A stretch of DNA of 64,000 nucleotides from [Eubacterium] eligens ATCC 27750 (GTDB taxonomy: Bacteria > Bacillota > Clostridia > Lachnospirales > Lachnospiraceae), in NCBI RefSeq assembly GCF_000146185.1, contig NC_012780.1:1-64000 (forward strand), written 5' to 3'. The notes under the pieces are model-generated. The model had not been told where the DNA came from. It did no database searches and worked only from the letters and a program-made list of their open reading frames with translations. The stretch's first letter is position 1, and each line of letters opens with the position of its first letter. Of the stretch, positions 1 to 7,798 are shown one piece after another. A program made the position numbers and the translations under genes.

Positions 1-525
1 TTATAAATTTTTTCCGATCCCCTCAAGTTCGTTCATGGAATCCTTGTTTTTTTCAAGTTCATCTCTGGCTGTTGCGTAATATGATTTTTTGAAAAGCATA
101 TCCCATGAAAGATATTTTGCCATACAGTCAAACTGCTTATCAATCAGCTCATACTGGATACTGTCTACGGGAGAACCGCCTACAACAATCGTGCCAACTT
201 TTTTATTTTTTAACTGCAATCCACGGCAGTAGCACTTATCAATGATAAGTTTCAATTGTGCTGACATTCCCCACCAATAAACTGGTGTAGCAAAAAGAAT
301 CATATCTGCGGCAGCAATTTTATCAATTGTAGGATTTGTATCATCCTTATCGACGCATCCCTTAGAGCATTGACAAACACCACATCCCTTGCATGGTGCA
401 ATGTTGAGTTTGTCAGGTTCAATGATTTCAATTTCATTCTTTTCTGATGCTCCTTTTATAAATGCATTGATTGCTGTCAGCGTGTTTCCTTTTCTGGCAC
501 TTCCATTAATGATTACAATTTTCAT
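1..525 (-). CDS. NADPH-dependent FMN reductase-like flavoprotein
   Basis: Flavodoxin-fold oxidoreductase of 174 aa. The N-terminal NGSARKGNT loop is the FMN-phosphate loop of the NADPH-dependent FMN reductase / iron-sulfur flavoprotein superfamily; residues 45-57 hold a Cys-rich loop (CKGCGVCQCSKGC), and the ATPVYWW motif near residue 85 is the second flavin loop. I start at the ATG at 525 because GGAGG lies 8 nt upstream; a TTG five codons earlier would bury that site. Family members pass electrons from reduced nucleotides or ferredoxin to flavin-reducible compounds; the substrate here cannot be told. The reading frame is complete, its stop lying on the first bases of the window. Confidence 0.85.
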   Translation of the reverse strand: MKIVIINGSARKGNTLTAINAFIKGASEKNEIEIIEPDKLNIAPCKGCGVCQCSKGCVDKDDTNPTIDKIAAADMILFATPVYWWGMSAQLKLIIDKCYCRGLQLKNKKVGTIVVGGSPVDSIQYELIDKQFDCMAKYLSWDMLFKKSYYATARDELEKNKDSMNELEGIGKNL

Positions 526-572
526 GCGTGTATCCTCCAACTTCCAATTGTTTTAATTCTTCTCAGTTCCAC

Positions 573-595
573 CTTCTTGCCCTTCGGACAAGAAG
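573..595. other. stem-loop upstream of the flavoprotein gene
   Basis: CTTCTTG and CAAGAAG form a 7-bp stem around a loop that itself contains a CC/GG pairing. It sits between the broken gene at 619-1004 and the flavoprotein start. No T-run follows on either strand, so it does not look like a standard terminator; it could be a leader structure or a degenerate terminator. Confidence 0.35.
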
Positions 596-618
596 TATCC
601 CCCGCTCAAAGAGCTCGG

Positions 619-1004
619 TCAATTCCGATTTGTTAAACTATCTATACAATACCGTATCTCTTTGGCTAATACAATAATTGCATCCCTGATATATACTTGT
701 GCCTGGTCCACTTCGTCCAGTACATTACCTGAAAAATCACAGTTGATCAGTGCTTCCCTTGTAATAACATTGTTGATTGCTTTTCTTGCGGTGGGATCAC
801 TGGTCATTCCTCCTTTTGTGGTAAAAAATAGCACCTTAACCATTTGGCTACCTTATTAAGAGCAGTCTCAACTAACTTTCTTGCTGAATCACTGATTTGT
901 ATATCATCTTCCTGAACCAAAGCATGGGAACCATTTTCTTTTTTCTCAATATTTCTGCTTGTCATATTGGGATTGTTAATATACATATTACTCTAAATCT
1001 TCAT
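619..1004 (-). pseudogene. broken small gene of the 0.6-3.2 kb cluster (nonsense plus frameshift)
   Basis: An AGGAGG site stands 5 nt before an ATG at 1004 that opens MKI, then meets TAG at codon 4, then continues in the same frame as SNMYINNPNMTS for about 60 more codons. The frame then breaks near 804-843, where a second frame carries on with FFTTKGG, DPTARKAINNV and DEVDQAQVYIRDAI to a stop at 619. The M-K/Q/R-I-x-S-N opening matches that of the neighbouring gene at 1155-1655, so the simplest reading is one gene with a CAG-to-TAG nonsense codon and one frameshift. Two overlapping short genes are the alternative. Function unknown; the IQISDSARKL stretch recalls FlgM-like N-termini but too weakly to name. 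Confidence 0.55.
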
Positions 1005-1013
1005 AGTATCCTC

Positions 1014-1088
1014 CTAATCTACTGGATCATAATTGTAATTTGCCTGTACCCCACTTACCCTTCCAATGTGAATGGTACTATAACTCAT
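1014..1088 (-). CDS. 24-aa small protein in the cluster
   Basis: A 24-codon frame (MSYSTIHIGRVSG...YDPVD) with AGGAGATAACAT directly upstream of its ATG; its TAG overlaps the AGGAGG of the next gene at 1004, which is the spacing of translationally coupled genes. It may be a truncated relic of a longer protein, since the flanking genes are decayed. I do not recognise the family. Confidence 0.4.
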   Translation of the reverse strand: MSYSTIHIGRVSGVQANYNYDPVD

Positions 1089-1154
1089 ATGTTATCTCCT
1101 AAATAATTTTATATATGTCTCATCATTGTCATTTTCCGTTTCTGTTCCAGTCAA

Positions 1155-1655
1155 TTATAACTTTTCCAGTCTTTCCAGAAACGCAACATAGAATTCTCTT
1201 TCTTTCATACAAGCCCTCTGAACTTCTATGCTTTTCGGAACATATTCCAGTGGATGGTCTAAATTATACAGAGCCTGTTTCGTTGCCTGAATTGCAGAAT
1301 CTGTTGTGTTTCCCAAAATGTCGATGTTATCCACATCGCCCTCACCATTCATCTGCTTATTCAGCCTTTGTACCATCATCTGTGATATATGGCTCAACAT
1401 TCCGTTTTTCTTTATTCCCAGACCATTCGCATTTACTTCCTTCGCTGCTTCCATCCATGCATCTTTTACATCCTGCGGAGCATTCGAACCAATCATATCA
1501 AATGCTTTTTCGTTAAAATCCGTATCTTCCATATATGGATTTATACTCTTATTTTCCTGTTTAGCACGTTCTGTACTAAATTGAGGAATATCTTTCTGTC
1601 TGCGCCTGTTTTCATACGGCACACCATTCATGGAATAGTTAGAACTAATCTGCAT
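1155..1655 (-). CDS. uncharacterised soluble protein (166 aa)
   Basis: Intact 166-aa frame with a GGGGGG Shine-Dalgarno 8 nt before the ATG. The protein has no signal peptide or membrane segment, is polar and predicted helical, and contains NAPQDVKDAWMEAAKEVNANG and a C-terminal EREFYVAFLERLEKL helix. The opening MQISSNYS resembles the openings of its broken neighbour (619-1004) and of the protein at 2197-2910 (MEVSNNYS). Proteins of this style occur in clusters in Lachnospiraceae and are filed in DUF families such as DUF3879, DUF4885 or DUF6033; that link is from memory. Position among co-oriented small genes suggests one operon running from 3165 to 619. Function unknown. Confidence 0.7.
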   Translation of the reverse strand: MQISSNYSMNGVPYENRRRQKDIPQFSTERAKQENKSINPYMEDTDFNEKAFDMIGSNAPQDVKDAWMEAAKEVNANGLGIKKNGMLSHISQMMVQRLNKQMNGEGDVDNIDILGNTTDSAIQATKQALYNLDHPLEYVPKSIEVQRACMKEREFYVAFLERLEKL

Positions 1656-1694
1656 ATATCAATCCCCCCTTTTTTTTGAATTGCATTATTATCA

Positions 1695-2174
1695 TTAGGC
1701 TTTCGCTTCAAAAACTGGTCTTTTTTCCAGATAATCCGGTAGTTCTTTTAATTCAGAATTCATACCATTCTTTACGGCGTTATATTCCTTCCAGTAAATG
1801 GAATAGAATTCATTTTTTCTTGTAAGTTCTGCCTGAGTCATTTCATACCCCCAGCCGGCACCGGTATTTGACAATACATTGACACCTTGACTCTGAATTT
1901 GAACACCATAACCACCTGATGTTAAAAAAGTGAAATTTAATGTTCCGCCTCCAACAGCTTGAAGTTTTAATAAAAAATTTTATTCAACCACTTCTTAAAG
2001 CGGTTCATACTTTCTGTCATCCATTGGTCACACTCTGGCTTCAAACATACTTTGGCTAACACCTTTCATCCACATATTCTGTGCTGCTCCATATCCTTTT
2101 TCCTGCCCTATATCATACAATCCACTGCTGTCAAAGCCTATTTTCAATACCAAATCATTTTTTCTTCCAGCCAT
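1695..2174 (-). pseudogene. cluster protein with two compensating frameshifts
   Basis: Translation from the ATG at 2174 gives MAGRKNDLVLKIGFDSSG...QSMFEA and then stops at 2028. Adding one frame change gives ECDQWMTESMNRFKKWLNKIF, and a second change restores the first frame, giving LLKLQAVGGGTL...GYEMTQAELTRKN...LPDYLEKRPVFEAKA to a stop at 1695. The span is exactly 160 codons. An extra A near 2032 and a missing T in the six-T run near 1975 would explain both shifts. The restored protein is a 159-aa soluble product of unknown function, typical of the surrounding cluster. A sequencing indel in the homopolymer could account for one of the shifts. Confidence 0.65.
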
Positions 2175-2196
2175 TCTTATTTTAATCGCACGCTCT

Positions 2197-2910
2197 TTAC
2201 GCTTTCATATCAAAATTGCCTTGTGACATTATATTTTCATTCATACCACCAGTTCTTTGTTCACTGTTTAATACTTTTCTTGCATCACAAAAAGCCTCAT
2301 AATATGTCAATTTTAACGCCGAATGTACCTGTGACTCTGCTTTTGTTTCCTTTTCTTGCCAGCCTACTCCCTCTGTATATGTCAGAACTTCTTCACCACA
2401 TTCGTTATATACATGAGCTGCTGATCCTGTTCCCTCTCCCTGAAACTCTGCCTCATATGGTATCCCGAACAAAATACAGAGCCATTTTTTATCAGCTTTT
2501 TCAACTTCTTTCATTGCGGACATATTGCCGGAATTCATTGATTGATTAAATTTTCCAATTAAGGCTGCCCTGTTCGGTGCCACTTTGCTTACTTCCATCT
2601 TACGCAAATTCATAAACGCATTTCCCATATATACGTTGTCCTGTGCATCTTTTTTTGCCAGTTCAACAATTTTCTCTTTTAAGGAATCCGTTAATTTCCA
2701 TTTGTTTTTTTCAGAAGATTTAGAAACTTTTTTATCCGAAGTGCCCCATAATTTTGCTGTACTATAATTATTTGATACCTCCATTTTATAGTAACTCCTT
2801 TCTTCATTATTCATAGTTCTTCCAACTATGCTACCTGTTGGATTTCTCTCAGCATCAATATGATATGTAACTTTATTTGCAAATGTTTTGCTTCCAATTC
2901 CAACAACCAT
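2197..2910 (-). CDS. uncharacterised cluster protein (237 aa)
   Basis: Continuous 237-codon frame whose ATG follows the upstream gene's TAA without a gap. A second candidate start at 2784 (MEVSNNYSTAKLW) has a better AAAGGAG site 10 nt upstream and matches the opening of sister proteins, so residues 1-42 (VGIGSKTFANKVTYH...) may be the head of another family member fused in frame. The body is charged and helical (LTDSLKEKIVELAKKDAQDN), followed by a FNQSMNSGNMSAMKEVEKAD stretch and a C-terminal segment resembling nothing I can name. No signal peptide. Part of the co-oriented operon 3165 to 619. Function unknown. Confidence 0.65.
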   Translation of the reverse strand: MVVGIGSKTFANKVTYHIDAERNPTGSIVGRTMNNEERSYYKMEVSNNYSTAKLWGTSDKKVSKSSEKNKWKLTDSLKEKIVELAKKDAQDNVYMGNAFMNLRKMEVSKVAPNRAALIGKFNQSMNSGNMSAMKEVEKADKKWLCILFGIPYEAEFQGEGTGSAAHVYNECGEEVLTYTEGVGWQEKETKAESQVHSALKLTYYEAFCDARKVLNSEQRTGGMNENIMSQGNFDMKA

Positions 2911-3165
2911 TTAATCTGATGTCATTCTCTCCATGATGGAATTACGTGCCGAATCATTAAAATGAACATATTCGTCAATCATGTCTGAAAATTCTTTATC
3001 TCCTTTTGTGATACCCAATACATCCTTTCCAAATGTTGCTGTGATTTTTTCTTGTCCGCATACCTTTTTACCTTCTGCATTCTGTTGGCTATAACGCGGA
3101 TATATACTATATAAATTTTTCTGTCGGTCATAGATGGAACCAATCTGATTATTTAAAATGTTCAT
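2911..3165 (-). CDS. uncharacterised cluster protein (84 aa)
   Basis: 84-aa frame opening MNILNNQIGSIYDRQKN, first gene of the small-protein operon. The second half (TFGKDVLGITKGDKEFSDMIDEY...ARNSIMERM) looks like a genuine globular or helical domain rather than a chance frame. Its stop is immediately followed by the next start (TAAATG). The Shine-Dalgarno is weak (AAAGTGGGCT). A CCGATAA element lies about 30 nt upstream, reminiscent of a sigma-28 -10 box but without a properly spaced TAAA. Function unknown. Confidence 0.6.
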   Translation of the reverse strand: MNILNNQIGSIYDRQKNLYSIYPRYSQQNAEGKKVCGQEKITATFGKDVLGITKGDKEFSDMIDEYVHFNDSARNSIMERMTSD

Positions 3166-3498
3166 AGCCCACTTTCATTCCTTGCTTTTTTATCGGATAA
3201 AATCACTTGTTTTCCCAGTTCCATGTCATCAAACGACCATATTACGCACACAAAGACCATATTTTCACAAGATGACCACTGCCTTAGTAGAAGCTCTGTA
3301 TCTCAAACTCTTTGAAATACAATGCTTCCCTGCATTTTCTATATCGTCATATTGATATTATTTTATTACTTTACTATCCAGCACCTCTTTGAAGTGACTG
3401 TCTCTATCAAAAAAGAAGCCAGCAGTTTATTTACTCACTACTGACTTCCTATACTATTCATTTTATTTACTTCGCTGCGTCTCAGACAAGTTTTCATT
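3166..3498. other. non-coding stretch
   Basis: Holds the presumed promoter of the 3165-619 operon (CCGATAA near 3190 on the minus strand). No convincing gene on either strand; the plus-strand frame here has no ribosome-binding site and no protein-like composition. Confidence 0.4.
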
Positions 3499-3672
3499 TT
3501 AAACATAACCTCTGTTTTCCCGCCAGCCTTTTACATACCACCTAATTCCAACATATACCAGTTGCACGAATAATAAGAGAAATAGCATATTGATTGGCAA
3601 AACTGTCTTTATCCAAACTCCAAAGTAGATTGCTATTTCCATGCTTATAAGTGTTGCCAGTATGATAATCAT
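3499..3672 (-). pseudogene. C-terminal remnant of a membrane protein
   Basis: An open minus-strand frame ends with two hydrophobic segments (LATLISMEIAIYFGVWI and INMLFLLLFVQLVYVGI) and a basic tail (YVKGWRENRGYV). The frame continues upstream of the ATG at 3672 without a start codon or Shine-Dalgarno (…QNIAGLYKKCCWD) to about 3750, where an inverted repeat begins. This looks like the tail of a membrane protein whose front has been deleted. Family not identified. Confidence 0.4.
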
Positions 3673-3750
3673 ATCCCAACAGCACTTCTTATATAACCCT
3701 GCAATGTTCTGTATGAAAGTTACGATTGGCAGGCAATGCCTAAATAAAAC

Positions 3751-3800
3751 TTTCCCTTATTTCCCTTGCGATTATCTCATAAGGGCAAAAATAAGGGAAA
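3751..3800. repeat. 10-bp inverted repeat, 30-nt spacer
   Basis: TTTCCCTTAT at 3751-3760 is repeated in inverse orientation as ATAAGGGAAA at 3791-3800. The pair marks the point where the membrane-protein remnant stops being readable, so it may be a scar of an excised element. No transposase is beside it. Confidence 0.35.
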
Positions 3801-3884
3801 ATACATATCATTTCACTAATGAATTGGCTGGAAAGCCTGTAAAATAGGGAAAGTTAGAAAGATATTTCGGCAAACTGGAAGTTA

Positions 3885-4490
3885 TCAAACAGCGTTCATT
3901 GTTTCGCTTTGTGGCATTTTTACACACTGCTGAATCACACCTGTAACATACGTAATGGAATCGGTGCAGTCGTTCTTGAGCCATTCTGAGATAATTGCCA
4001 TCAGTCCCCGAATATAAAAGGCCATGATATAAGGTCGATCTTGCTGTAGTACACCGTAGCGGTCGAGAATCGGCGTAAACACATGACGGAACATCCTATC
4101 ATAGCTTTTATCCATCCCCAACACCGCCGCATTTTCTGTTGCTGTGCGGAACAGTCTCTTGTTGTTTTTAATGTAGCTGAGGTAAGGTGTTAAATAATCC
4201 GGCGTAATTAGATATAATTCATCCCTCGGGCAATTCCGCAACTTTGCAGAAAAGGCATCTGAATCTTTCTCCATGTAAGCAAGAAATTGCTCATTTATAC
4301 GACTGATACTCTCCGAGAGCAAGTCTGACATCGTTTCATAGTGCAGATAGAAGGTGGAACGATTGACCCCTGCTACTTCACAGATTTCTTTGACTGTAAT
4401 ATACTCAAAATCCTTTTTTGCCAGAAGTGTCAGAAAGGCTTCGTCCATTCTGGCTGCAGTAGCATAATATCTGCTTTCTGATTTATTCAA
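3885..4490 (-). CDS. TetR/AcrR-family transcriptional regulator
   Basis: 201-aa protein with an N-terminal TetR helix-turn-helix: TVKEICEVAGVNRSTFYLHY at residues about 33-52 is the canonical recognition region, followed by the LxxxS linker. The C-terminal ligand domain (residues about 70-195) resembles the group that controls dihydroxyacetone-type or small membrane-protein genes. A small membrane protein is encoded 28 nt upstream on the same strand (4519-4872) and is the natural candidate target or partner. The ligand cannot be told from sequence. Confidence 0.85.
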   Translation of the reverse strand: MNKSESRYYATAARMDEAFLTLLAKKDFEYITVKEICEVAGVNRSTFYLHYETMSDLLSESISRINEQFLAYMEKDSDAFSAKLRNCPRDELYLITPDYLTPYLSYIKNNKRLFRTATENAAVLGMDKSYDRMFRHVFTPILDRYGVLQQDRPYIMAFYIRGLMAIISEWLKNDCTDSITYVTGVIQQCVKMPQSETMNAV

Positions 4491-4518
4491 TCATTATCAC
4501 CTTCTTTCGTGTTGCTGT

Positions 4519-4872
4519 TTACTTCTCGCTGATTTCTTTTGCCAATTCCATGATTTCAAAAGCGTATTTCTGCTTGCCCTGAGCCAGCATTTTTTTGTAG
4601 ATGGGGTAATTAACGCCCATACCCAGCAGCCCGATAATGCCGACAATCACGCCGAAAACAAACATAGCAACACTACCGTTGCCGATAACCTTCATGGAAA
4701 GGCACATCCCAACACCAGCCACCATCGCAGTGATAATACCAAATGTGTAAGTAAAAACAGTTGCGGGAAGCTTGGCTTTTGCATCCAGCTTGCGAAGAGC
4801 AATCACCTTGGAGGTGTCCTTTAGTGCATATTCGTTTGCGAGTTGTTCTGCATAGATTTTATCTGTATTCAT
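4519..4872 (-). CDS. small two-helix membrane protein
   Basis: 117-aa protein with two hydrophobic segments (residues about 38-62 TYTFGIITAMVAGVGMCLS and 65-88 VAMFVFGVIVGIIGLLGMG) and charged ends. A GAGGCAACAAGCC Shine-Dalgarno precedes the ATG. Similar proteins in clostridia have been mislabelled as dihydropteridine reductase in databases; nothing here supports an enzyme. It lies directly upstream of and co-directional with the TetR gene, suggesting a self-regulated pair. Base composition is richer in G+C than in the surrounding genes, as is the next gene, hinting at recent arrival from another Firmicute. Confidence 0.65.
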   Translation of the reverse strand: MNTDKIYAEQLANEYALKDTSKVIALRKLDAKAKLPATVFTYTFGIITAMVAGVGMCLSMKVIGNGSVAMFVFGVIVGIIGLLGMGVNYPIYKKMLAQGKQKYAFEIMELAKEISEK

Positions 4873-5093
4873 GGCTTGTTGCCTCCTTCATTTGATGGTT
4901 TTATTCTACCAGCAAAGAACGGGCAACGGAACAACACTGATGGCAGTTTGTGTTGAGTTCAAGAATTGTGCAAATACCGAGTTGTCGGTTTCAGTATACC
5001 ATGCCTTCTCCCCACAGAAAAGCATGGCGAAAAACAAAAATGTCCCCGGAGGGCTTGTGCGTATGTTTTTCCAGCGTTTCCAATCTGAATTTC

Positions 5094-5687
5094 TCAGAAC
5101 AGAATATCCTCCGGCTTGAACTTATCTTTTTCGGTAATGGGGCGGATCACCTTGCAGGGCACCCCCGCAGCGATGACGCCGGCGGGAATGTCATGAGTGA
5201 CGACGCTTCCCGCCCCGATAACCGAGCCTGCCCCGATGGTAACGCCGCCGCAGACGGTGGAATTTGCACCGATCCAGACGTTTTCCTCCAGCGTAATGGG
5301 TGCCGAGGTGCCAATGCCGTGGCTGCGCTGCTCCGGGTCGATGGCATGACCGGAGCAGGCAAGGCATACACCGGGGGCAATAAAGGCACCTGCTCCGATG
5401 TTTACCGGAGAGGTATCCAGAATGACGCAGTTATAATTGATGACCGCCAAGCCGTGGGTATGGATATTGAAGCCATAGTCACAGTGGAAATCTGGCTCAA
5501 TGCCGGTCATGGGAGAGCAGGTGCCCAGCAGGGTCTGCAGGATACTGCGCCGCTTTTCCTGTTCGTTAGGAGCGGTGCGGTTGTACTCCCAGCACAGTTG
5601 CTTTGCACGGTTCTGTTCCTCCGTGGGGGTGTTTTCATAGCCGCTGACGTAGGCGGCAGGGCGTTTCATAATATCCAGAGCGTTCAT
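5094..5687 (-). CDS. sugar O-acetyltransferase (maltose/galactoside acetyltransferase type)
   Basis: 197-aa acetyl-CoA-dependent sugar acetyltransferase of the Maa/LacA/NodL group, left-handed parallel beta-helix. Visible marks are the N-terminal Mac domain (YENTPTEEQNRAKQLC), the catalytic His in ACSGHAIDPEQR, and the hexapeptide repeats with VWIGANSTVCGGVTIG, GAGSVVTHDIP and AGVPCKVIR. I start at 5687 because GGAAAGGA lies 8 nt before that ATG and a promoter lies just upstream; the longer frame would run through the -10 box. The gene is clearly GC-richer than its neighbours, a likely sign of horizontal transfer from a ruminococcal donor. Confidence 0.88.
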   Translation of the reverse strand: MNALDIMKRPAAYVSGYENTPTEEQNRAKQLCWEYNRTAPNEQEKRRSILQTLLGTCSPMTGIEPDFHCDYGFNIHTHGLAVINYNCVILDTSPVNIGAGAFIAPGVCLACSGHAIDPEQRSHGIGTSAPITLEENVWIGANSTVCGGVTIGAGSVIGAGSVVTHDIPAGVIAAGVPCKVIRPITEKDKFKPEDILF

Positions 5688-5721
5688 CGTGTTTGTCCTT
5701 TCCATACAGTGTTTTTCAAGG

Positions 5722-5750
5722 ATTATACCACATTCTCTGTCGGTGTGTAA
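5722..5750 (-). promoter_or_regulatory. sigma-70-type promoter of the acetyltransferase gene
   Basis: Reading the minus strand: -35 TTACAC (5745-5750), 17-bp spacer, -10 TATAAT (5722-5727). The start codon at 5687 lies 35 nt downstream. Confidence 0.7.
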
Positions 5751-5764
5751 TAGGCTGCTTTTCC

Positions 5765-6121
5765 TCATTTGTTTGTCCGCTTGATCTTCTCCATCGCTTT
5801 GCCCTTAGCCAGCTCATCCACCAGCTTGTCCAAATAGCGGATCTCCTTCATCAGCGGTTCTTCGATGCTCTCCAGCTTTACGTTGCAGATGCCGCCCTTT
5901 ATGAGCACCCGGTCCGGATTGAGCTGCGGAGCATCTCGAAAGAAATCTCCATACAGCGTTCCATTCTGCACCGCAGCATCAATTTGCGGAACGCTGTAAC
6001 CAGTCAGCCACCCAATAATTTCATCTACTTCTGCCTGCGTCCGCCCCTTGCGGGCTGCCTTTTCCACCAGCATAGGATATATTTTTGCAAATGGCATGGC
6101 ATATACTTTTTCAGTTTCCAT
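5765..6121 (-). CDS. DUF2200 family protein
   Basis: 118-aa protein recognised by YAMPFAKIYPMLVEKAARKGRT near the N-terminus and DEIIGWLTGYS in the middle, the signature of DUF2200, a family of unknown function often found in Firmicutes and Bacteroidetes. GGGAGGGACAGAA precedes the ATG at 6121, which decides the start; the longer frame upstream belongs to a decayed hydrolase read in another frame. A basic C-terminus (EKIKRTNK). Sits in the GC-richer patch with the acetyltransferase downstream and co-directional. Confidence 0.8.
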   Translation of the reverse strand: METEKVYAMPFAKIYPMLVEKAARKGRTQAEVDEIIGWLTGYSVPQIDAAVQNGTLYGDFFRDAPQLNPDRVLIKGGICNVKLESIEEPLMKEIRYLDKLVDELAKGKAMEKIKRTNK

Positions 6122-6134
6122 TTCTGTCCCTCCC

Positions 6135-6311
6135 TCAGGTGCGTCTATGTGCAATGTATAACGCTTCCGGACAAAAAAGAATGTGTGCTGGCGCATCCCA
6201 GATGATAACATTATACCTGTTCTCAAAATACGGAATCTGCTTATCAAACGATCGATGATCCGCAGCCAATCCCGGCAGAAAAACAAGAGTAATTGTATCC
6301 GGGTTTGATAC
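6135..6311 (-). pseudogene. N-terminal scrap of an alpha/beta hydrolase
   Basis: In one frame the minus strand reads ASVSNPDTITLVFLPGLAAD, then HRSFDKQIPYFENRYNVI and IWDAPAH, the classic first strands of an alpha/beta-hydrolase (oxyanion-loop LPG, then DAPGH-like). After DAPAH the similarity ends and the frame stops at 6135. The presumed start near 6336 is in a different frame. So only about 50 codons of a roughly 250-codon gene remain, joined to the DUF2200 gene by a deletion near 6180. Confidence 0.65.
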
Positions 6312-6394
6312 GCTTGCTCAATAGTGAATCGTTCCTCAACGAGTTTGACAACTCTTTTCTTTCATCGGGCTTTCCTCCACAAATTCCGATTTAC

Positions 6395-6985
6395 CTATCT
6401 GTACTCAACGATTTCTTCGAATGATTTCCTCGGTCTTTTGTCCGGAGCTTCGTCGGCAAAGCCAACCGCAACAATTCCTGTCAACTGGCTGTCTGTTCCG
6501 ATAAAATCCATCAGCTCATTATAGGCAAAACAAGTATTTGCAATCCACAAAGTACCTAATCCACACCCTGTTGCTGTCAGAATCATATTTTCAATCGCTG
6601 CACCTATGGACAGCGAATCACATATTTCAACAATTCGCTTTTCATTTTCAATGCTTGCAAATGGAGTATGCTGATTGGTATTAAGCACTGCTATAAGGCA
6701 TGGGACCTCCTGCATGATTCTGACTGTATTCTCAGCATCCGGTATGGCAAATGCCCATTCCGGCATAAGCTCATGAGTCGCTTTTTCTGAATTTATACCA
6801 TGACGCATGACATCAACCAGTTTATCTTTTTCTTCCCCCTGATATACAATAAATTTCCAAGGCTGCCTGTTTTTAGCAGATGGTGCAAGGGAAGCACTGT
6901 ATATGATCTCTTCAATTAACTTTCTTTCGATCTCATCTGGCTTATATTTTCTTATACTTCTTCTATTCTCAATTTCTCGTATCAT
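6395..6985 (-). CDS. nitroreductase family protein
   Basis: 196-aa FMN-dependent nitroreductase. RRSIRKYKPDEI at residues 8-19 and PSAKNRQPWKFIV at about 36-48 are the FMN phosphate and ring contacts; IGAAIENMILTATGCGLGTLW at about 125-145 is the conserved central helix. The C-terminal RPRKSFEEIVEYR is typical. Such enzymes reduce nitro groups, quinones or flavins using NAD(P)H as homodimers. GGGAGAGAGAAATCT precedes the ATG. A perfect hairpin lies 18 nt upstream in the leader. Confidence 0.88.
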   Translation of the reverse strand: MIREIENRRSIRKYKPDEIERKLIEEIIYSASLAPSAKNRQPWKFIVYQGEEKDKLVDVMRHGINSEKATHELMPEWAFAIPDAENTVRIMQEVPCLIAVLNTNQHTPFASIENEKRIVEICDSLSIGAAIENMILTATGCGLGTLWIANTCFAYNELMDFIGTDSQLTGIVAVGFADEAPDKRPRKSFEEIVEYR

Positions 6986-7003
6986 AGATTTCTCTCTCCC
7001 TTA

Positions 7004-7023
7004 GAGCCTTGCCCTCAAGGCTC
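7004..7023. promoter_or_regulatory. perfect hairpin in the nitroreductase leader
   Basis: GAGCCTTG, a 4-nt loop and CAAGGCTC form an 8-bp perfect inverted repeat just upstream of the Shine-Dalgarno. No T-run follows, so an operator or an RNA stem near the ribosome-binding site is more likely than a terminator. Confidence 0.45.
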
Positions 7024-7244
7024 ATTTTCTCCTATGATTTCCAACCTATCCATCCCAACATGACATTTCATGTGCCGTTTCCTATTATCTGATGATTTTT
7101 AAGTGCTGAAGCATTCATTATTACACAATAGGATTCACTGGCAACGGTCTGTGCTTTGCAGTATAATAATCGCAATCAATAATTTCACTATGTTCTGTTA
7201 CCTCTCTGTCTCTTCTTCGCATACGTATCTTCCATAACCGGAAT
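7024..7244. other. intergenic stretch
   Basis: Between the nitroreductase leader and the tail of the GNAT pseudogene. No protein-like frame, no terminator-grade hairpin with a T-run seen. Confidence 0.3.
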
Positions 7245-7673
7245 TTATTTATTCCATATCATTACAAATTCTTTTTCTCCTGTGTTGTCATCTACACTTC
7301 CGGATTAAATGCAAAAGTTCTCCCGTAGATAAAATTTTATTGCTTTCTCATTTCTCTGATAGACCCTTAATTTTAATGTGGATTTAACTTCCTTTGCATG
7401 ATTTAACAGTTGTTTTCCAATTCCTTTTGACTGCATTGTTTCTTTTACAAAAATCCCCTCAATATAATCATCATTCAATCCAATAAATCCATCTATCTGC
7501 CTTGCACAGTCCTCTTCTTGCACGTATATTTCTGCATGAGGAAGCATTTCTCTTACCATGTCAAAGTTAATCCGCCAGTAACCAGACGATATGAAATTAT
7601 GTGCACGAATATTCGTATCAAGCCATATCTGCATTACTGCGTCTATATCATCTTCATTGTATTGTCTTATCAA
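7245..7673 (-). pseudogene. GNAT N-acetyltransferase with an in-frame stop
   Basis: The frame from 7673 encodes a GNAT domain: RQYNEDDIDAVMQIW opening, IEGIFVKETMQSKGIGKQLL acetyl-CoA loop (Q/RxxGxG/A form SKGIGK), and YQRNEKAIKFYLRENF. It stops at 7305-7307 (TAA) after NFCI, 122 codons. Reading on in the same frame gives SGSVDDNTGEKEFVMIWNK and a normal stop at 7245, which is exactly the C-terminal strand of this subfamily. A single CAA-to-TAA change would account for it. The 122-aa product lacks the last beta-strands and may be inactive. Confidence 0.75.
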
Positions 7674-7798
7674 TTTCTATCTCCTTAATTACCTGTTTTT
7701 CAGTTTGATAAACTGAAATTTTCAAGCGAATAGTGTTTCACACTCTTCTACTTCGAGAATTAATTGCTTTTTCATATCCTGTCATAAAACTCGCTATA

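Noticed and set aside
619..986. Two overlapping genes instead of one broken gene
   Set aside because: The first carries an in-frame stop behind the only good Shine-Dalgarno, and the second has poor start spacing; one damaged gene explains both.
3641..3847. Plus-strand 68-codon frame
   Set aside because: Antisense to a membrane-protein relic, no ribosome-binding site, atypical composition.
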